64,000 bases of DNA from Flammulina velutipes (GCA_011800155.1 CM022372.1:372001-436000); one strand, 5' to 3'; shown: positions 18,641-30,163, counted from the first letter of the stretch. Numbers and translations: made by a program. The notes: generated by a model not told the origin, from the letters alone.

Positions 18641-18916
18641 AACCTCTATCGAACATGTTGGTAAATGACAAGAGTGATCGAAGCCTCGAGCTTTGGGAGT
18701 GCCGATCAGGGGCCGTTATTAATAAAATGTCAGTTTCATATGATTTATTAAAGCCTACTGTAGGCCCACTCTACAGACGAACGACAGAGGGATGAAAACC
18801 ACCCACCATTGACAAGGCAAGACGAGACGCAGTAAATCCAGACCAGGCAAGCGCCCCGCGAAGACGAAACGTTGGTTGGAATACACTCGCGCCCGCATTG
18901 AGGAGCATTCCGGTCC

Positions 18917-19940
18917 GTGGAGACCGTTGCTGACAGCTCCCTATTGACCGTCTCCCCAGTGTCGTTCACTGTGGATAGTCATCCGTCTGATTTCCTCGGT
19001 GGCGTCAAGTGTCAAAGAAAGGTCCGAGACGCTGTCGCAACTCTGTACCCTGGCGTCGAGCCCCACGAGCTGCCGAAAGCCTGGGAAGACGATGCGACAA
19101 CGGTCTCGTTCTCTCTGACCCCAGAGATGAACGAGGTGGATCGCCTCTCTGGGCTGGTCGAACCCCCGCTAGTGCTGGTGCACCGCTACGACAGCCTCTA
19201 TGACAACAAGATCCCCGCGCGATTCGTTGAGTTATACGATGCCTTTATAGACACCGCACCCGTGTACTTCGCTAAAAAGGCCGACCCGCGCTCTTCTACG
19301 TTAGCTTTGCATCTCGGTGTCTGGCAGTTTACCTCTGCACGGGCGAAAGTCACGCGCGAATCCCGTGAACAGGCGTCGCACACTATCAAAGCCATGGACG
19401 AGTTGTTGCAGTTCATCAAAATTAACATCATCCCTAAAATTAACAACCGACTCGCCTACGATTTCCCCGAACAGTGGAAACGTGCGCTCAAGTGAGCTAC
19501 CGCTCCCTCTCTCAGCAACATCTTCGCTGACATTTCTCAGAGTTAGACAACGTCTTCTTCGAAACTCTACTATCAAGAAGGCCTGGACTCTACGGCCCGC
19601 ATTGGATCTCGGTCCCGCCATCTATTCGATCGCCATCAAGGATGGGTCGAGCGAAATTTGGCACTTGGATTTCTCTGACGATCCGGCTTTTGTGACCTGG
19701 CTCTTCGTGGCCGGGAAGTTTGTGGGAGGAGATTTTTGCTCGGCCCAGCTGGGCAAAAGGTTCCCTATTGGTCCGGGGCAGCTGTTTGCAGTCCGCGCGC
19801 GCTACGTTGTACACTGCAGTGCACCGTATGAGGGGTGGAGAGTGGTTATGACAGGTTTTATGGAGTCGACATTGTTACGCAAGGCAGATCGGGATGTCCT
19901 GGAAAGCGAGGGTATTGTTCTACTAGCACAAATGTCTTGA
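18917..19940 (+). CDS. Putative 2OG-Fe(II) dioxygenase, TET/JBP-like family
   Basis: Two exons, 18917-19491 and 19541-19940, joined over a 49-nt GTGAGC...CTCAG intron in frame. The 5' end is unsure: the frame opens at a GTG and earlier exons may exist. Exon 2 carries the double-stranded beta-helix signature: an HxD iron motif (WHLDFSDDPAFVTWLFV), then GKFVGGDFCSAQLG, then the distal His and Arg in YVVHCSAPYEGWRVVM. This order matches the fungal TET/JBP-type family (established for basidiomycetes, where it is often linked to KDZ transposons). If active it might oxidise methylated bases. The substrate is inferred from family only; a protein hydroxylase is possible. Confidence 0.55.
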
Positions 19941-20029
19941 GATTTTACAGTTTAACATCGCTCTAACCGGGTGATGGCCCAAAAAATACATTTTGCACGA
20001 CATTTCCGTACGCTACCGGGTTAATCTGA

Positions 20030-23000
20030 CTATATCAACGAGAGGGTGTATACGCAAGCACAAAAGTCCTCAAATGAGTGGTGCCAGTCCTCCAATTCTT
20101 CTCTCGAACAACCCCAGTGAAACAAACCCAAAAAGAGTGTAATCAAGCCGTTTTCGCCACCGCAACGGAGATCTGAGAGAGCATGTCCGTCATGACGGCC
20201 TGTAATAGGCAGAAGTTTTCCCTTGACCCGTTCCCGCACATCAGGCTGGATAGCGTCCCACCAATTCATCCACTGCGATTTGAAGACGGGGACATCCTCC
20301 GGCTGGAATAGAATACCTTGGGAAAAATCGCATCCGGCAGCTATCCAGTTGATAAGTGCTGTTGGTCGTTCGGCGTAAGCAGTCAGCTGGTGCTGACATC
20401 AACGAATCAGTTGCCAACCCAAAAGGACGGTGAACAGAGACGAACCGCGTAATTGGGATCTTCTGCAGCAATTTTTATTTCCAACATTTGGAACCTCTGG
20501 ACGAGATCATCCCAGGCGTTCGCTGTCTCGGACTCACCCATCAGGACCGTTCGCATTCCTTCGATGGCACGAAGAAGAACAGGCGGGAGGGTTACCTGAG
20601 TTGTGACACCGGGCCTGTGGGTGGAGCGGCGGGTAGATTCTCTAGAGGAGGGTGGTTGTGCCTGCTCCGTGAGTGCTTTTTTCTTCCTGATGAGAGTACC
20701 TGTCTTCTGTCTCTTGCGCTTCGTCTTTCGAGCATCAGACGACGCCTCCGGCACAGGCGTAACTTCTCCGGCTGAAGGAGGTTGTGGTGTTGTCCCCGCA
20801 CGGTGTCGTCCTTCGTCCAAGGGGGGCTGCGAATAATGTTTATCGAAACTCCAGCTGGGTATTGGGGGCTCCGACAACGTCAAAGAGGCTGAAGGGGGCT
20901 GTGCAGAAGGGATTGGTGGAGACGGGGCCCCGGAAAGGCGGGCATGAGCGTTCTGCAAATTATCTGGTGAGAAAGGTAGACCGTAAGACAGTAGGTATTG
21001 ATAGACCCAGGTGGGATAGCTAGGCGGCCACGCTGGAGACGTAGCAGTTGCCGGTCCAGTAGCGTAGGGCAGAGGAATGGGTACGGGGACAGCCGGGGAC
21101 ATTATTAACGGCGTGGGGGGCTGGACGAAAGAGGAATGCCCTCCGTACGGCGGAAGTGTCCTGCCATCATATGTAGGCAAAGGATAGGCCGGAGCGAACA
21201 CCAGATGATGCGATGAATTGAAAGTGGACTGCACCACTGGGAAGGGAAGGGGAAGAGACTGGCGTTCGTTGGGGAGCGGGGCAGCGTAAAAGTTCGGCAG
21301 GTCGAATGCTGATTGGGACGAGGGGGCAGCCGAGTTCGACCAGCAATCACTGTTCAGAAGCAGAGATCTGAAGAGGCCGCTCCTCTGGGAGTCGTCCAAG
21401 CCCGAGATGGAAGATTGATCGCAATGCGGCGTCACCGAACTGTCTGCGTGCCCGCTGGGGAAGTTTCCTCTGGGTACCAAAGACGGAAGTAGATTCAATC
21501 CGAGTTCGGCCAGCCCAACGGTCACTGGCTGACTGGTTTCGTCGACCGTAGATGACAACGACTGCTCCCCAGCCGGAGGCGTCTGGTAGACTGTCGTCGT
21601 GGTTGAGGAAGTGGAAGGTGCCAAAAGGGGGGAAGATGTCGACGGTTGAGCTAATCCAGGATGGTGATATTGGACCTCGTGGGGATCTGGCAGCACCCTA
21701 TGCACTACCTATATCAAGTTATAAGCCTCTAATTAGAGGGCATCAAATTACAATATGGGCTCTAAGCTAGAGGGGCCTCCCACAACTTGATATGGGGTAT
21801 CCCTCACATACTGGGCTAGCTGCTCAATTGGGATAGACCCTGGACTGGTTCACCAGCTCAGTAGGTCACATGATGAGTGTGGCACCAGGAAAATACTAAT
21901 CAGGAAAATGATGGGGGCAGGGGATGGGGAAATGTGGCACCAGGAAATGCAGATCAGGAGAATTGATGGGATTGATGGGACAGGGGATGGGGAATGCCTG
22001 ATGGGGGATTGATAGCAGGGTACAATTGTGGGTCCAGCATAAATGCTGGGCTATTGCTAGAATATAGGATGGATATATGGGGGGTATATAGAGAGTATAA
22101 AGTATAAAGTCTTAAAAGTAGCAGGAACAAGCAGGGGCAGGTGGTAGCTGCTGAAACTAGCAATAAACGATGTGTGGCGCATTTTTGACGAGGAGCACAT
22201 ACCTCGGATCCCCTAGGCGTTAGTATGGCTGTATTCTCCTTGAAATTTAGATGTGTGCAGCACAAAGAACTATGTAAAAAGACGAAGAACTGGCTGAGAA
22301 ACAAGCCAAACATTATTGAAAATCCCTTAAAAAGCACCAAAAAGGGAGCAGCACTTTTCCCTCGCATTGGGGTTACCTGAAACTACTTGGAGGTCGTCCA
22401 GACACCTTTGGGGCATTGCATATAACACTTAGTTGGGTCCCCAGGTCAACAGAACCCTTGGATATGATCAAAATATCCAAAAATTCCGCCACACTTCGTC
22501 GAGCCACTCCACCTACTTGCCATGACCTGGGGACACCTTATATTCGAAGATATATGTATATAATGCTCTAATCATGAGTTAGATGAGGTCTGGAGTGTGA
22601 AAAAAGCGGTCAAAACCTTGGGTACACCCCAAATAATGTCCCCCACCAAAGCACACATACCATCAACTTCCCCTGATCTCTAGGTCGTCCCAATGTGTTC
22701 TATTATTATTATAGATGATGTATCAGCATCCCAGAGGTGTCCCCAGTGTGTCAAAATGCGAACATTCATGATACTAGGTGAACCCTTATTCACCCTTCCT
22801 CCTCAAGTACACCCATTGGTTCGCATATCTACATCTTTAGGACTGTTCTAATAGTCATTTAACATTATATAGATGATATCTTGGGGCCCAGGTCATAGGT
22901 AGACCTCGAAGATACACCTCTTTGGTACATGGTGAGGATATGATCTTTGTACTAATTCTCAAATGTCCATGCTCTATATTGAAGGGTGTTCAACCTGGGA

Positions 23001-25525
23001 CATATTCTGGGAGGCCAAAAACACATTGTATGATGTTAAAATCAATAGTCCACCACTCAGATGTGTGATAGTTGGGGTGATTCTTGGTGTAGAAGGAGGG
23101 GATATAAATTATTGTACCACTTATATTCGCATTTTGACACACTGGGGACACCTCTGGGATGCTAATACATCATCTATAATAATAGAACACATTGGGACGA
23201 CCTAGAGATCAGGGGAAGTTGATGGTATGTGTGCTTTGGTGGGGGACATTATTTGGGGTGTACCCAAGGTTTTGACCGCTTTTTTCACACTCCAGACCTC
23301 ATCTAACTCATGATTAGAGCATTATATACATATATCTTCGAATATAAGGTGTCCCCAGGTCATGGCAAGTAGGTGGAGTGGCTCGACGAAGTGTGGCGGA
23401 ATTTTTGGATATTTTGATCATATCCAAGGGTTCTGTTGACCTGGGGACCCAACTAAGTGTTATATGCAATGCCCCAAAGGTGTCTGGACGACCTCCAAGT
23501 AGTTTCAGGTAACCCCAATGCGAGGGAAAAGTGCTGCTCCCTTTTTGGTGCTTTTTAAGGGATTTTCAATAATGTTTGGCTTGTTTCTCAGCCAGTTCTT
23601 CGTCTTTTTACATAGTTCTTTGTGCTGCACACATCTAAATTTCAAGGAGAATACAGCCATACTAACGCCTAGGGATCCGAGGTATGTGCTCCTCGTCAAA
23701 AATGCGCCACACATCGTTTATTGCTAGTTTCAGCAGCTACCACCTGCCCCTGCTTGTTCCTGCTACTTTTAAGACTTTATACTTTATACTCTCTATATAC
23801 CCCCCATATATCCATCCTATATTCTAGCAATAGCCCAGCATTTATGCTGGACCCACAATTGTACCCTGCTATCAATCCCCCATCAGGCATTCCCCATCCC
23901 CTGTCCCATCAATCCCATCAATTCTCCTGATCTGCATTTCCTGGTGCCACATTTCCCCATCCCCTGCCCCCATCATTTTCCTGATTAGTATTTTCCTGGT
24001 GCCACACTCATCATGTGACCTACTGAGCTGGTGAACCAGTCCAGGGTCTATCCCAATTGAGCAGCTAGCCCAGTATGTGAGGGATACCCCATATCAAGTT
24101 GTGGGAGGCCCCTCTAGCTTAGAGCCCATATTGTAATTTGATGCCCTCTAATTAGAGGCTTATAACTTGATATAGGTAGTGCATAGGGTGCTGGCAGTAT
24201 CTTAGTACATTTGTGTCGGTGGTAACTCGTGACTCACGGAAGCATGTACGCGCGTACTTCCTGAAAGGTTTCTCTACATGCACCTTGAAATCGGGATAGG
24301 CGTCCATGAAGGTTTCGCCGTTGGGGTTGGTAGGTCCATGACAAACACTATAGACAGGAGGTTGTGAATAAGACGTGGTTCACTGTGTGGCGGTGCTTAC
24401 AAGTCTACGGCAAGATGACCATCCCCATCAGGGCCAGCGGTAACTAGGAAACAGGTATGTCCAGTTTTCTGGAGCACAGACTCCAAGAACTGGTGGGTAT
24501 AGACCGGAAGTGTCTTTAGATTGCTGTAGAATGAGTTAAATGGGCCAAAGAAACGACGGGGAATGAGCGTACTGCTTCAACAACTCAATAGAAATAGGCT
24601 CCGCAGGGGCTTCGGGATCTCGCTTCAGCTTCTTCTGCTGCTCCTTCTGCTGCTTCCTCACGGAAGCACCAACAATTTTCTCCATTTCAGCTGCATCGTT
24701 GTAGCGTTTTTGTTCGGCGAGCGGCAGAGCGTCAAAGGCTAGCTGAATGGCAGTGCTGCGGATGGTGAGGGGGTGCACAGGCTGGGGTTTTAGATGGTGT
24801 GTGGAGGCAAGGAGTTCCAAACGTTCGAGCTCGAGTGCGGAGGCCGGATCGGTGTCGCCGGGCGGGCCGAGTGAAGATGTGACATCAATTCCCGCCTCCT
24901 GGAGAACTCGAATAAGACTGGCTCGACGAAGAATCCGTTCAGTGATTGGTTTGTAGTGCCCTTTGAAAACGGCAAAGGAATCAATCGAGTACAACTCTCT
25001 ACCTGTGTGGGCGCGCTGTCTTGGAGGTTCTGCTTCCTTCAAGGCGGGCGCGAGACCAGTCATATGTTTGCTTTTATTGTGATTGTTGAAAAACCACCGT
25101 AGGCGCTGGTGAGACCGTTGAGTACTTTACGAAGGCGAGCAAGGAAAAGAATGTACCTTCCGGATATGTGTGATGGTGCTATCCTCCGGTCGGTACTCAG
25201 TGTCCCGGTCAGGCACCTCGTTCCTCGTCGCCGTAGCAAGATCCTGAGAGAGTGACGGACAGTCGCCTTTCCAGATTGGTCCCCGGGGGCACAGGTTGAA
25301 CTGAACAACGAGTGAAGCGGGACTCCAGCGGGTCATAAATTCTGTATCAATTTTTCGAAAGAATAGAGTGGCGCCTCCAGTCACAGCCTTAGACAAGAGG
25401 TAGTCGGGTAGCTGCGATAGAAGGTAGGCCTGCTGTGGCTTGTTCGACCACCAGCACCGGTCAGTGCTTTCCTCTTCATCGTCCGGCACCGCGTGAAGAT
25501 CGGAAGCAGTAGGATTTGTGTCCAT
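20030..25525 (-). CDS. Pro-rich hypothetical nuclear protein, 912 aa, six exons, element in intron 4
   Basis: Exons about 25525-25157, 25105-24573, 24523-24401, 24347-24238, 21686-20446 and 20392-20030 (2,739 nt, every phase consistent). Introns 1-3 and 5 are about 50 nt with GTACAT, GTACGC, GTAAGC and GTTCGT donors. Intron 4 (GTGAGT...CTGCCAG) is 47 nt once the inserted element is removed. The N-terminal third has a basic RKRLRWFFNNHNKSK block. A lysine-rich coiled-coil-like stretch follows near residue 270. The long fifth exon is Pro/Ser-rich with a bipartite NLS-like RKTKRKRQKTGTLIRKKK, and a compact Trp-rich domain closes the protein. This suggests a nuclear or DNA-associated protein (inference). 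Family not named. Confidence 0.6.
21694..24190. mobile_element. 2.5-kb long-inverted-repeat (foldback) element
   Basis: Left arm 21694-22762 and right arm 23126-24190 are near-identical in inverted orientation (about 1.07 kb each, a few substitutions and 1-3 bp indels), around a 363-bp unique centre (22763-23125). Termini begin CACCCTATGCACTACC. The 7-bp sequence CTGGCAG flanks both sides (21687-21693 and 24191-24197), consistent with a target duplication. Mirror ORFs of up to 137 codons occur in both arms but differ by frameshift and look non-functional. No transposase was seen. Superfamily undetermined. Confidence 0.85.
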
Positions 25526-26098
25526 GGAGATAGATGATGAAGGTGCTGATAGGGAGTTCTTAATGTTAAAGTGTATCAGGCAAATAAAATGTTACCTGCT
25601 GGTGAGTGGATGGAAAGCTGGGAGGGAAAGCGATGAAGAGTGGAATAGAATTTGAGCTGAAGACGAGACACCGTGGGACTGTACCGTCGAAGATACGGGG
25701 ATTCAGAGTGTCAGGTTGTAGGTGGCGCGATTGTTCTATTATTAGAGGCCCGGCATCTTAAATTCGAGTACATTTGTTGTTAAATGTACTGGTGTGAGGC
25801 TAAGCGCATACCGGTCTTTCACCGGAACGGAGACATCAAACAACGTTATGCATCTACTCTGGTAATTGAACACTCCCGTGTTCTAAAACATGTATATCCC
25901 TCCTACTATCTGGACGGGGACTGTCAAATATAAATGATTTCCTTGCAATTACCACGGTAACTGCACCACGCCAGGTACGAGCTCAGTTTCCCCGTGTCGA
26001 TATGTATATTTTGTCTGGTTATCACCGTGGGACATCTCTCCACTAACGAACGCCATCAGTGTTAAATTATCTAATATCACTCTCTGGGAACGACGGCC

Positions 26099-26747
26099 AT
26101 GTCTCGATTGTGAGTCTCAATTTTCCGTCAGCCTATCTCCTCTCAAATTCTCTCGCTTTCAGTTATCCTTTTGTTGGGCAACGCCGAGCTTTCTTGGAGG
26201 AGCGGTGGTATGTCTACCTCAAGCTCTGGGGGAAAAATGATCTGGAGATGTCCAACATGTTGGCGATATACAGTGCGTATTCTACACCTTCAAGTCGCTC
26301 GGCCCTAACAGGCACCCTGTAGTTAGCGCCACCTTCGTGGCTAAATTCCATTGGTGGCTGCCCGTGGATGTGGACCTCGATCCTAATACCGTGTATGATG
26401 AAACCACCTTGCCTACGGCCACTCTGTTGCGCAAGAGGGACCTCCAACGGGACATAGTGGAGGTAGGTGTTTTTATTCAACCGCATCGCCACTTTCATAA
26501 GGAACTGGTGTAGAAGGTCCTAACCTGGTTGGGCTTCATGGTGGCACGCCACAACATCGAGCATAAGATTCTGCTGTTCGAAGCGCAGTACGGTGTCATG
26601 TTTTGCGCCGGAGATCACGCGCAAGCCTGCCGCATAGCGGGCGCACGCCAAGTCATTGACTCCGCTCATGCGTTATCACCCCCTCAAGCCCATGCGACCC
26701 GCCCTTTGCCTGATGATTTCCGAGCGGAGATGGAGTGTTGGCTTTAG
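26099..26747 (+). CDS. Hypothetical protein, 164 aa, four exons
   Basis: Exons 26099-26109 (only 11 nt), 26163-26272, 26323-26462 and 26514-26747; introns 53, 50 and 51 nt with GTGAGT, GTGCGT and GTAGGT donors; 495 nt in frame. The protein starts MSRFYPFVGQRRAFLEERW and is rich in Trp and charged residues, with AKFHWWLPVDVDLDPNTVYD in the middle. No known motif. It is transcribed divergently from the 912-aa gene with about 570 bp between them. Confidence 0.55.
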
Positions 26748-27155
26748 ATAGCTGTCTGTGGTATACTTGGCTCACAATTTAATTTTTTTGTGAGAGAGAT
26801 GTAGCGGTTTTACTACATACGATGTGGGAACAGCCGGTGGCGCGTAAAAGAATTACGACGCTAGACGCCGTGATATCAACCATAGCAATAAATATACACG
26901 TTTAGTGGTTAATAGATAGGGGTGTTGGCGGGAAAGATATATCTCTGTGGTTATAACCGTCTTCAAACCGTACAATTCCCTCGCGGTGTCCTATTAATTC
27001 CCGCGTCGACGGTACATTCCCCTCTTTGCCCAGTTAAAAGCGTAGGAGGTTTTTCAAAATATCATCCCCGCCCATTCCCTCTATTTCTCGCGCGCTGTAA
27101 GTATCCCGTTATTTGAAGATCAAAGGGGAAGGCTGAATAGTTACTCCGTTCTAGC
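26748..27155. other. Intergenic, nothing recognised
   Basis: AT-rich sequence between the small gene and the MITE-disrupted pseudogene. No coherent ORF or RNA gene seen. Confidence 0.4.
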
Positions 27156-28149
27156 ATGGATCTCTGAGACGACTTTGTGTTGCTGCAACCCGGACGTTAC
27201 TCTGCCCAGACTATAAGAATCGTATCTAGGGTTTAAAGGTTAAGTCACTTAACTGGTCATTTTCAAGCGACTTAACCTGACCTGACTGGAAACATTAACC
27301 GGACCCTGAGTGACTGGTCACTGTGAATGACTGGTTAAGGTTAATGGTTAAAGCTTTGGGAGAAATTTAATGTGACTGTCAATGACTGGTCTTGACTGGT
27401 TATAACCAATACCCTTGATACTCTTAATATATGAAGAGAAAAAGAGCTATAACACAAAGATTTCTTACATATATAGTATATATATCATTAATACAGTCTG
27501 ATATACTAGTATTATGAAGAGAAAGACCAGAAAACATAGACTTGAATATGAAAAAGATAAATCAATAGATTCATTAACCTTGGTTTACCTCTAAATTATA
27601 GGGTTGATAGCATATTGACCAGTCATAACCTGTTAATAACTGGTTATAACTGCATTAAGTTTTAACTGGTTATAGCCAGTTATAACTGAGTCTCGAGTGA
27701 CTGGTTACACTTATTGACTGGTCATGGTTAATGATTAATCAACTTTCATGATATTGAATGACTGGTTAAGGTCAGGTTAATCCAAAAAGTGGGTCATTAA
27801 CCTGACTTAACCTGACCTTTAAACCCTAATCGTATCCTTGGAGCGTAGGTCTGACAGGCTGCTGAAGAAGAAATTGTGTTCCATGGCCGTTATTCGGGAG
27901 CGCTGTGCTCGGATGGCTGGCGATACAGTGGATGCAGGGAACACACGATTCACTGCGAAACATAGTCAGTGAAAAAGACTATGGTACTATATACGGCTGA
28001 CCAAACTCTAGAATGTGATATCTGTAATGCTCAGGCGGACGGTCTCCGAGCACAGTGGCAGGCAGGACAGGAAGCCAGAGAGAGACTACTGGATGACGCC
28101 AGATCAGTCAAAAGATGGAAGGATCGTATTTTGTTCTCACAGGCGTAGT
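27156..28149 (+). pseudogene. Small gene broken by a nonsense codon and a MITE
   Basis: ATG 27156 opens a frame reading MDL, then TGA (27165-27167), then DDFVLLQPGRYSAQTIRI up to the MITE. With the MITE and one target copy removed the frame continues VSLERRSDRLLKKKLCS and on to RFTAKH. After a 47-nt intron (27965-28011, GTCAGT...CTCTAG) it goes on CDICNAQADGLRAQWQ to TAG 28147-28149. It has a CDIC pair and a charged helical tail. The element sits in coding sequence, not in an intron. Family unknown. Confidence 0.55.
27227..27828. mobile_element. hAT-like MITE 2 (602 bp) in an exon
   Basis: Ends TAGGGTTTAAAGG...CCTTTAAACCCTA form inverted repeats, flanked by a perfect 8-bp duplication ATCGTATC (27219-27226 and 27829-27836). 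The interior holds about eleven ACTGGT/ACCAGT copies, mostly in GACTGGT or AACTGGT form, a typical subterminal-repeat layout. No coding capacity. Same superfamily features as MITE 1 but a different motif and sequence. Confidence 0.85.
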
Positions 28150-28530
28150 GTAGTGTTCGTTGTAGATTTGGCAACTAGGGCATCCTTTACAGTTGTTCCC
28201 CTCGTTGATGAAATTCTAAGTGTCCCGGAGTGTGGCGATCCGATACCTGGTGTTACCCCCTACAACGACGAGACATATAACGAATGCTAAAAAGAAGGCA
28301 GCGAGCGACTCACTCCGTGCAGTTCCTGATCAACAGATACTCGATCAAGATCGAGCTTTAAATCGGGAACATGTGGAGATAGGCCTATTGAGGAAAGAGG
28401 GCGGGTGTTAGGGACAGAGCGGGAATTTCCCACAGCCCAAGGCACAGGACAGGCCCCATCACGACCCATTGTAAAGATACACTGGACAGCTGTGCTTATT
28501 AAAACCGAAAGTATACTTCCCACTGGGTGC

Positions 28531-28728
28531 TTATAACGACACAAAGTGTACTTCCACTGCCTTAGGTGGTGGCTGTGGGTACGTCGGATCGACGAGTTCG
28601 ACTTTACAACGTATGCCTTCTCCAGGGGGCAGGCGTCGGAGAAGGCCGTGAAATTGGGTGGTGCAGCTAGGTCGTGGGAATTTATCATCGGCAGGTCGGC
28701 ATTTGAGCGTGGCGCTTAAGCTGAACAT
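28531..28728 (-). CDS. Small ORF, 65 aa, left member of an inverted pair
   Basis: The frame from about 28728 reads MFSLSATLKCRPADDKFPRP and ends at 28531 with a Pro-rich, Val/Glu-containing tail. The block CRPADDKFPRPSCTTQFHG is shared, in inverted orientation, with the ORF at 28938. This keeps the peptide frame in both copies, which favours it over the alternative frame. No family recognised. Confidence 0.35.
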   Translation of the reverse strand: MFSLSATLKCRPADDKFPRPSCTTQFHGLLRRLPPGEGIRCKVELVDPTYPQPPPKAVEVHFVSL

Positions 28729-28937
28729 TCTCTCTCTTCGTACCTCAACGCAATGGCAAAGAAATTTCGACTAAAATTGATACAATTACGCATTAAAATT
28801 GTATTCTTGAGTCAACATAAGCAATCCACTTGATCTCTTGTTCACTCCCACATTTAATTTGAAGGCTTTATCCTCTTTTAAACGCGCCATAGCAGAATTG
28901 AGCTAGCCGGACGGCGAATTATTGACTCTTCTGTCCC

Positions 28938-29108
28938 ATGTACATCGTAAGTAACGAAAAAGCTTGCCTCTTACTTCGCTGTTGCCGGCCTGCCGATGAT
29001 AAATTCCCACGACCTAGCTGCACCACCCAATTTCACGGAATTTGCCGCTGCCTGCCCCCTGGCCTTCTCTCTGTTGAGATACTTCCACTGACATTACTAT
29101 TAGATTGA
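28938..29108 (+). CDS. Small ORF, 56 aa, right member of an inverted pair
   Basis: ATG 28938-28940 to TGA 29106-29108. Residues 15 onward carry the same CRPADDKFPRPSCTTQFHG block as the minus-strand ORF at 28531-28728; after that the copies diverge. Identity is about 50 bp (28647-28696 against 28990-29038). The copies are head-to-head with a common upstream interval. Probably remnants of a duplicated short gene. Confidence 0.35.
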   Translation: MYIVSNEKACLLLRCCRPADDKFPRPSCTTQFHGICRCLPPGLLSVEILPLTLLLD

Positions 29109-29302
29109 CGGACACACCTCTCCCTTACTACAAACCCTACACACCCTCCCTCCCACTAAACGCCCTCTCGTCTACTTCCAGCACGCCATTGGGCCATGTT
29201 TCCACGCTAGGCTTTTCGGCTGGTAGTGAGTACCTCGCCATCGGCAATACCAAAGGACGTGTCCTTTTGTACCATGTCAAAGACGTTGGCGTGCGCGGCT
29301 AG
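29105..29302 (+). pseudogene. WD40-repeat-like fragment
   Basis: The open frame includes LGHVSTLGFSAGSEYLAIG followed by NTKGRVLLYHVKD, resembling one WD40 blade (GH...LAIG...G.v.lY). It starts without a clear ATG and stops after about 65 codons. No further blades follow, so it is likely a truncated piece of a WD40 gene. Confidence 0.35.
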
Positions 29303-29451
29303 CATTATATATTAGTCAGTGATGATATCTGTGCAATCATCGAGGAAAGTGGTATATTTAGTGATGTATTACGCTATGATATTCAGATGCTCGACAAGAA
29401 AAAGCCAATACGTTCAAGGTCCATGTATAGCCCGGGTAAGTGTGTGGCGCT

Positions 29452-29889
29452 CTACCAATCCTGAAAAATGAACACCCTCGGGCCAGATAGCACCAGCTGC
29501 ATCCTGGGCGTTTGGAGGTACTTCGGGATAGGTAATCCCCTCCTCGCCAACTCCTCCGCATCATCGCCAAAAGCATCCTCGCCCAAAGAAATGACGTTGA
29601 TTGCTTCCTTCGGGCCCTCCAAAGGGTACGCACCAACCAACCAGTGTTCATCCCGATCGACACTCTCCATAACTTGGTTTATTATCGAGTCAATCCTTCT
29701 ATACTGGTCATCCGTGGCGTTTAAATATATCTTGATCTTCTTCCAGTCGATCTCAAAGCCTTTCACGTAGTGCACAGGGGCCTAGAAAATAATGAGGAAG
29801 CAACTCCGAACGCCACAGAGTGCGTACCATTTGTATCCTACGGGCAAATTTTGACTGTTGAGAGGCCTGGTGGGCGATAACCTCAGGCA
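29452..29889 (-). CDS. Hypothetical protein, C-terminal exons
   Basis: Last exon 29781-29452 reads HYVKGFEIDWKKIKIYLNAT and later EHWLVGAYPLEGP, NVISLGEDAFGDDAEELARR and GLPIPKYLQTPR, ending FIFQDW. It follows a 46-nt intron (GTACGC...TTCTAG) and an exon 29889-29828. The first exon(s), between 29900 and 30110, could not be fixed because two frames remain possible. Compact globular look; family not recognised. Confidence 0.5.
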
Positions 29890-30163
29890 CTAATGGTGGT
29901 CAGGAGCCAAGACACCGGCGATCACCATTACCAGTCCTCGTTGCGTCGGAAACGAAAATCTCGACAACCAACCACAACCCAAACAGTGACAATTGAACAA
30001 ATCCAGAATCTTGCAACAAAGCTAAAAAGGATGAAAAACAACCCCATGAAAAACGATGTGTATGTACGTGGTTATGGCCATGAATGAATATGTGGTTAAG
30101 AAAAAAAAAGAGGAAAGCTAGCGATGATAAATACCGAACAAGATATAGTATAAGCGGATTCCT

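Noticed and set aside
21954..22367. 137-codon minus ORF and its mirror at 23518-23727 in the foldback arms
   Set aside because: Same sequence seen twice by symmetry; a 1-bp difference changes the frame between arms, so it is not a maintained gene.
18917..25525. KDZ-type transposon linking the dioxygenase and the 912-aa gene
   Set aside because: No transposase, no terminal repeats spanning both genes; only the general association of the family is known.
28287..28688. 133-codon minus ORF starting MINSHDLAAPPNF
   Set aside because: The alternative frame (28531-28728) is kept in both inverted copies and reads as more protein-like.
29893..30087. 64-codon plus ORF near 29.9 kb
   Set aside because: Overlaps first-exon territory of the minus gene ending at 29452; composition is not protein-like.
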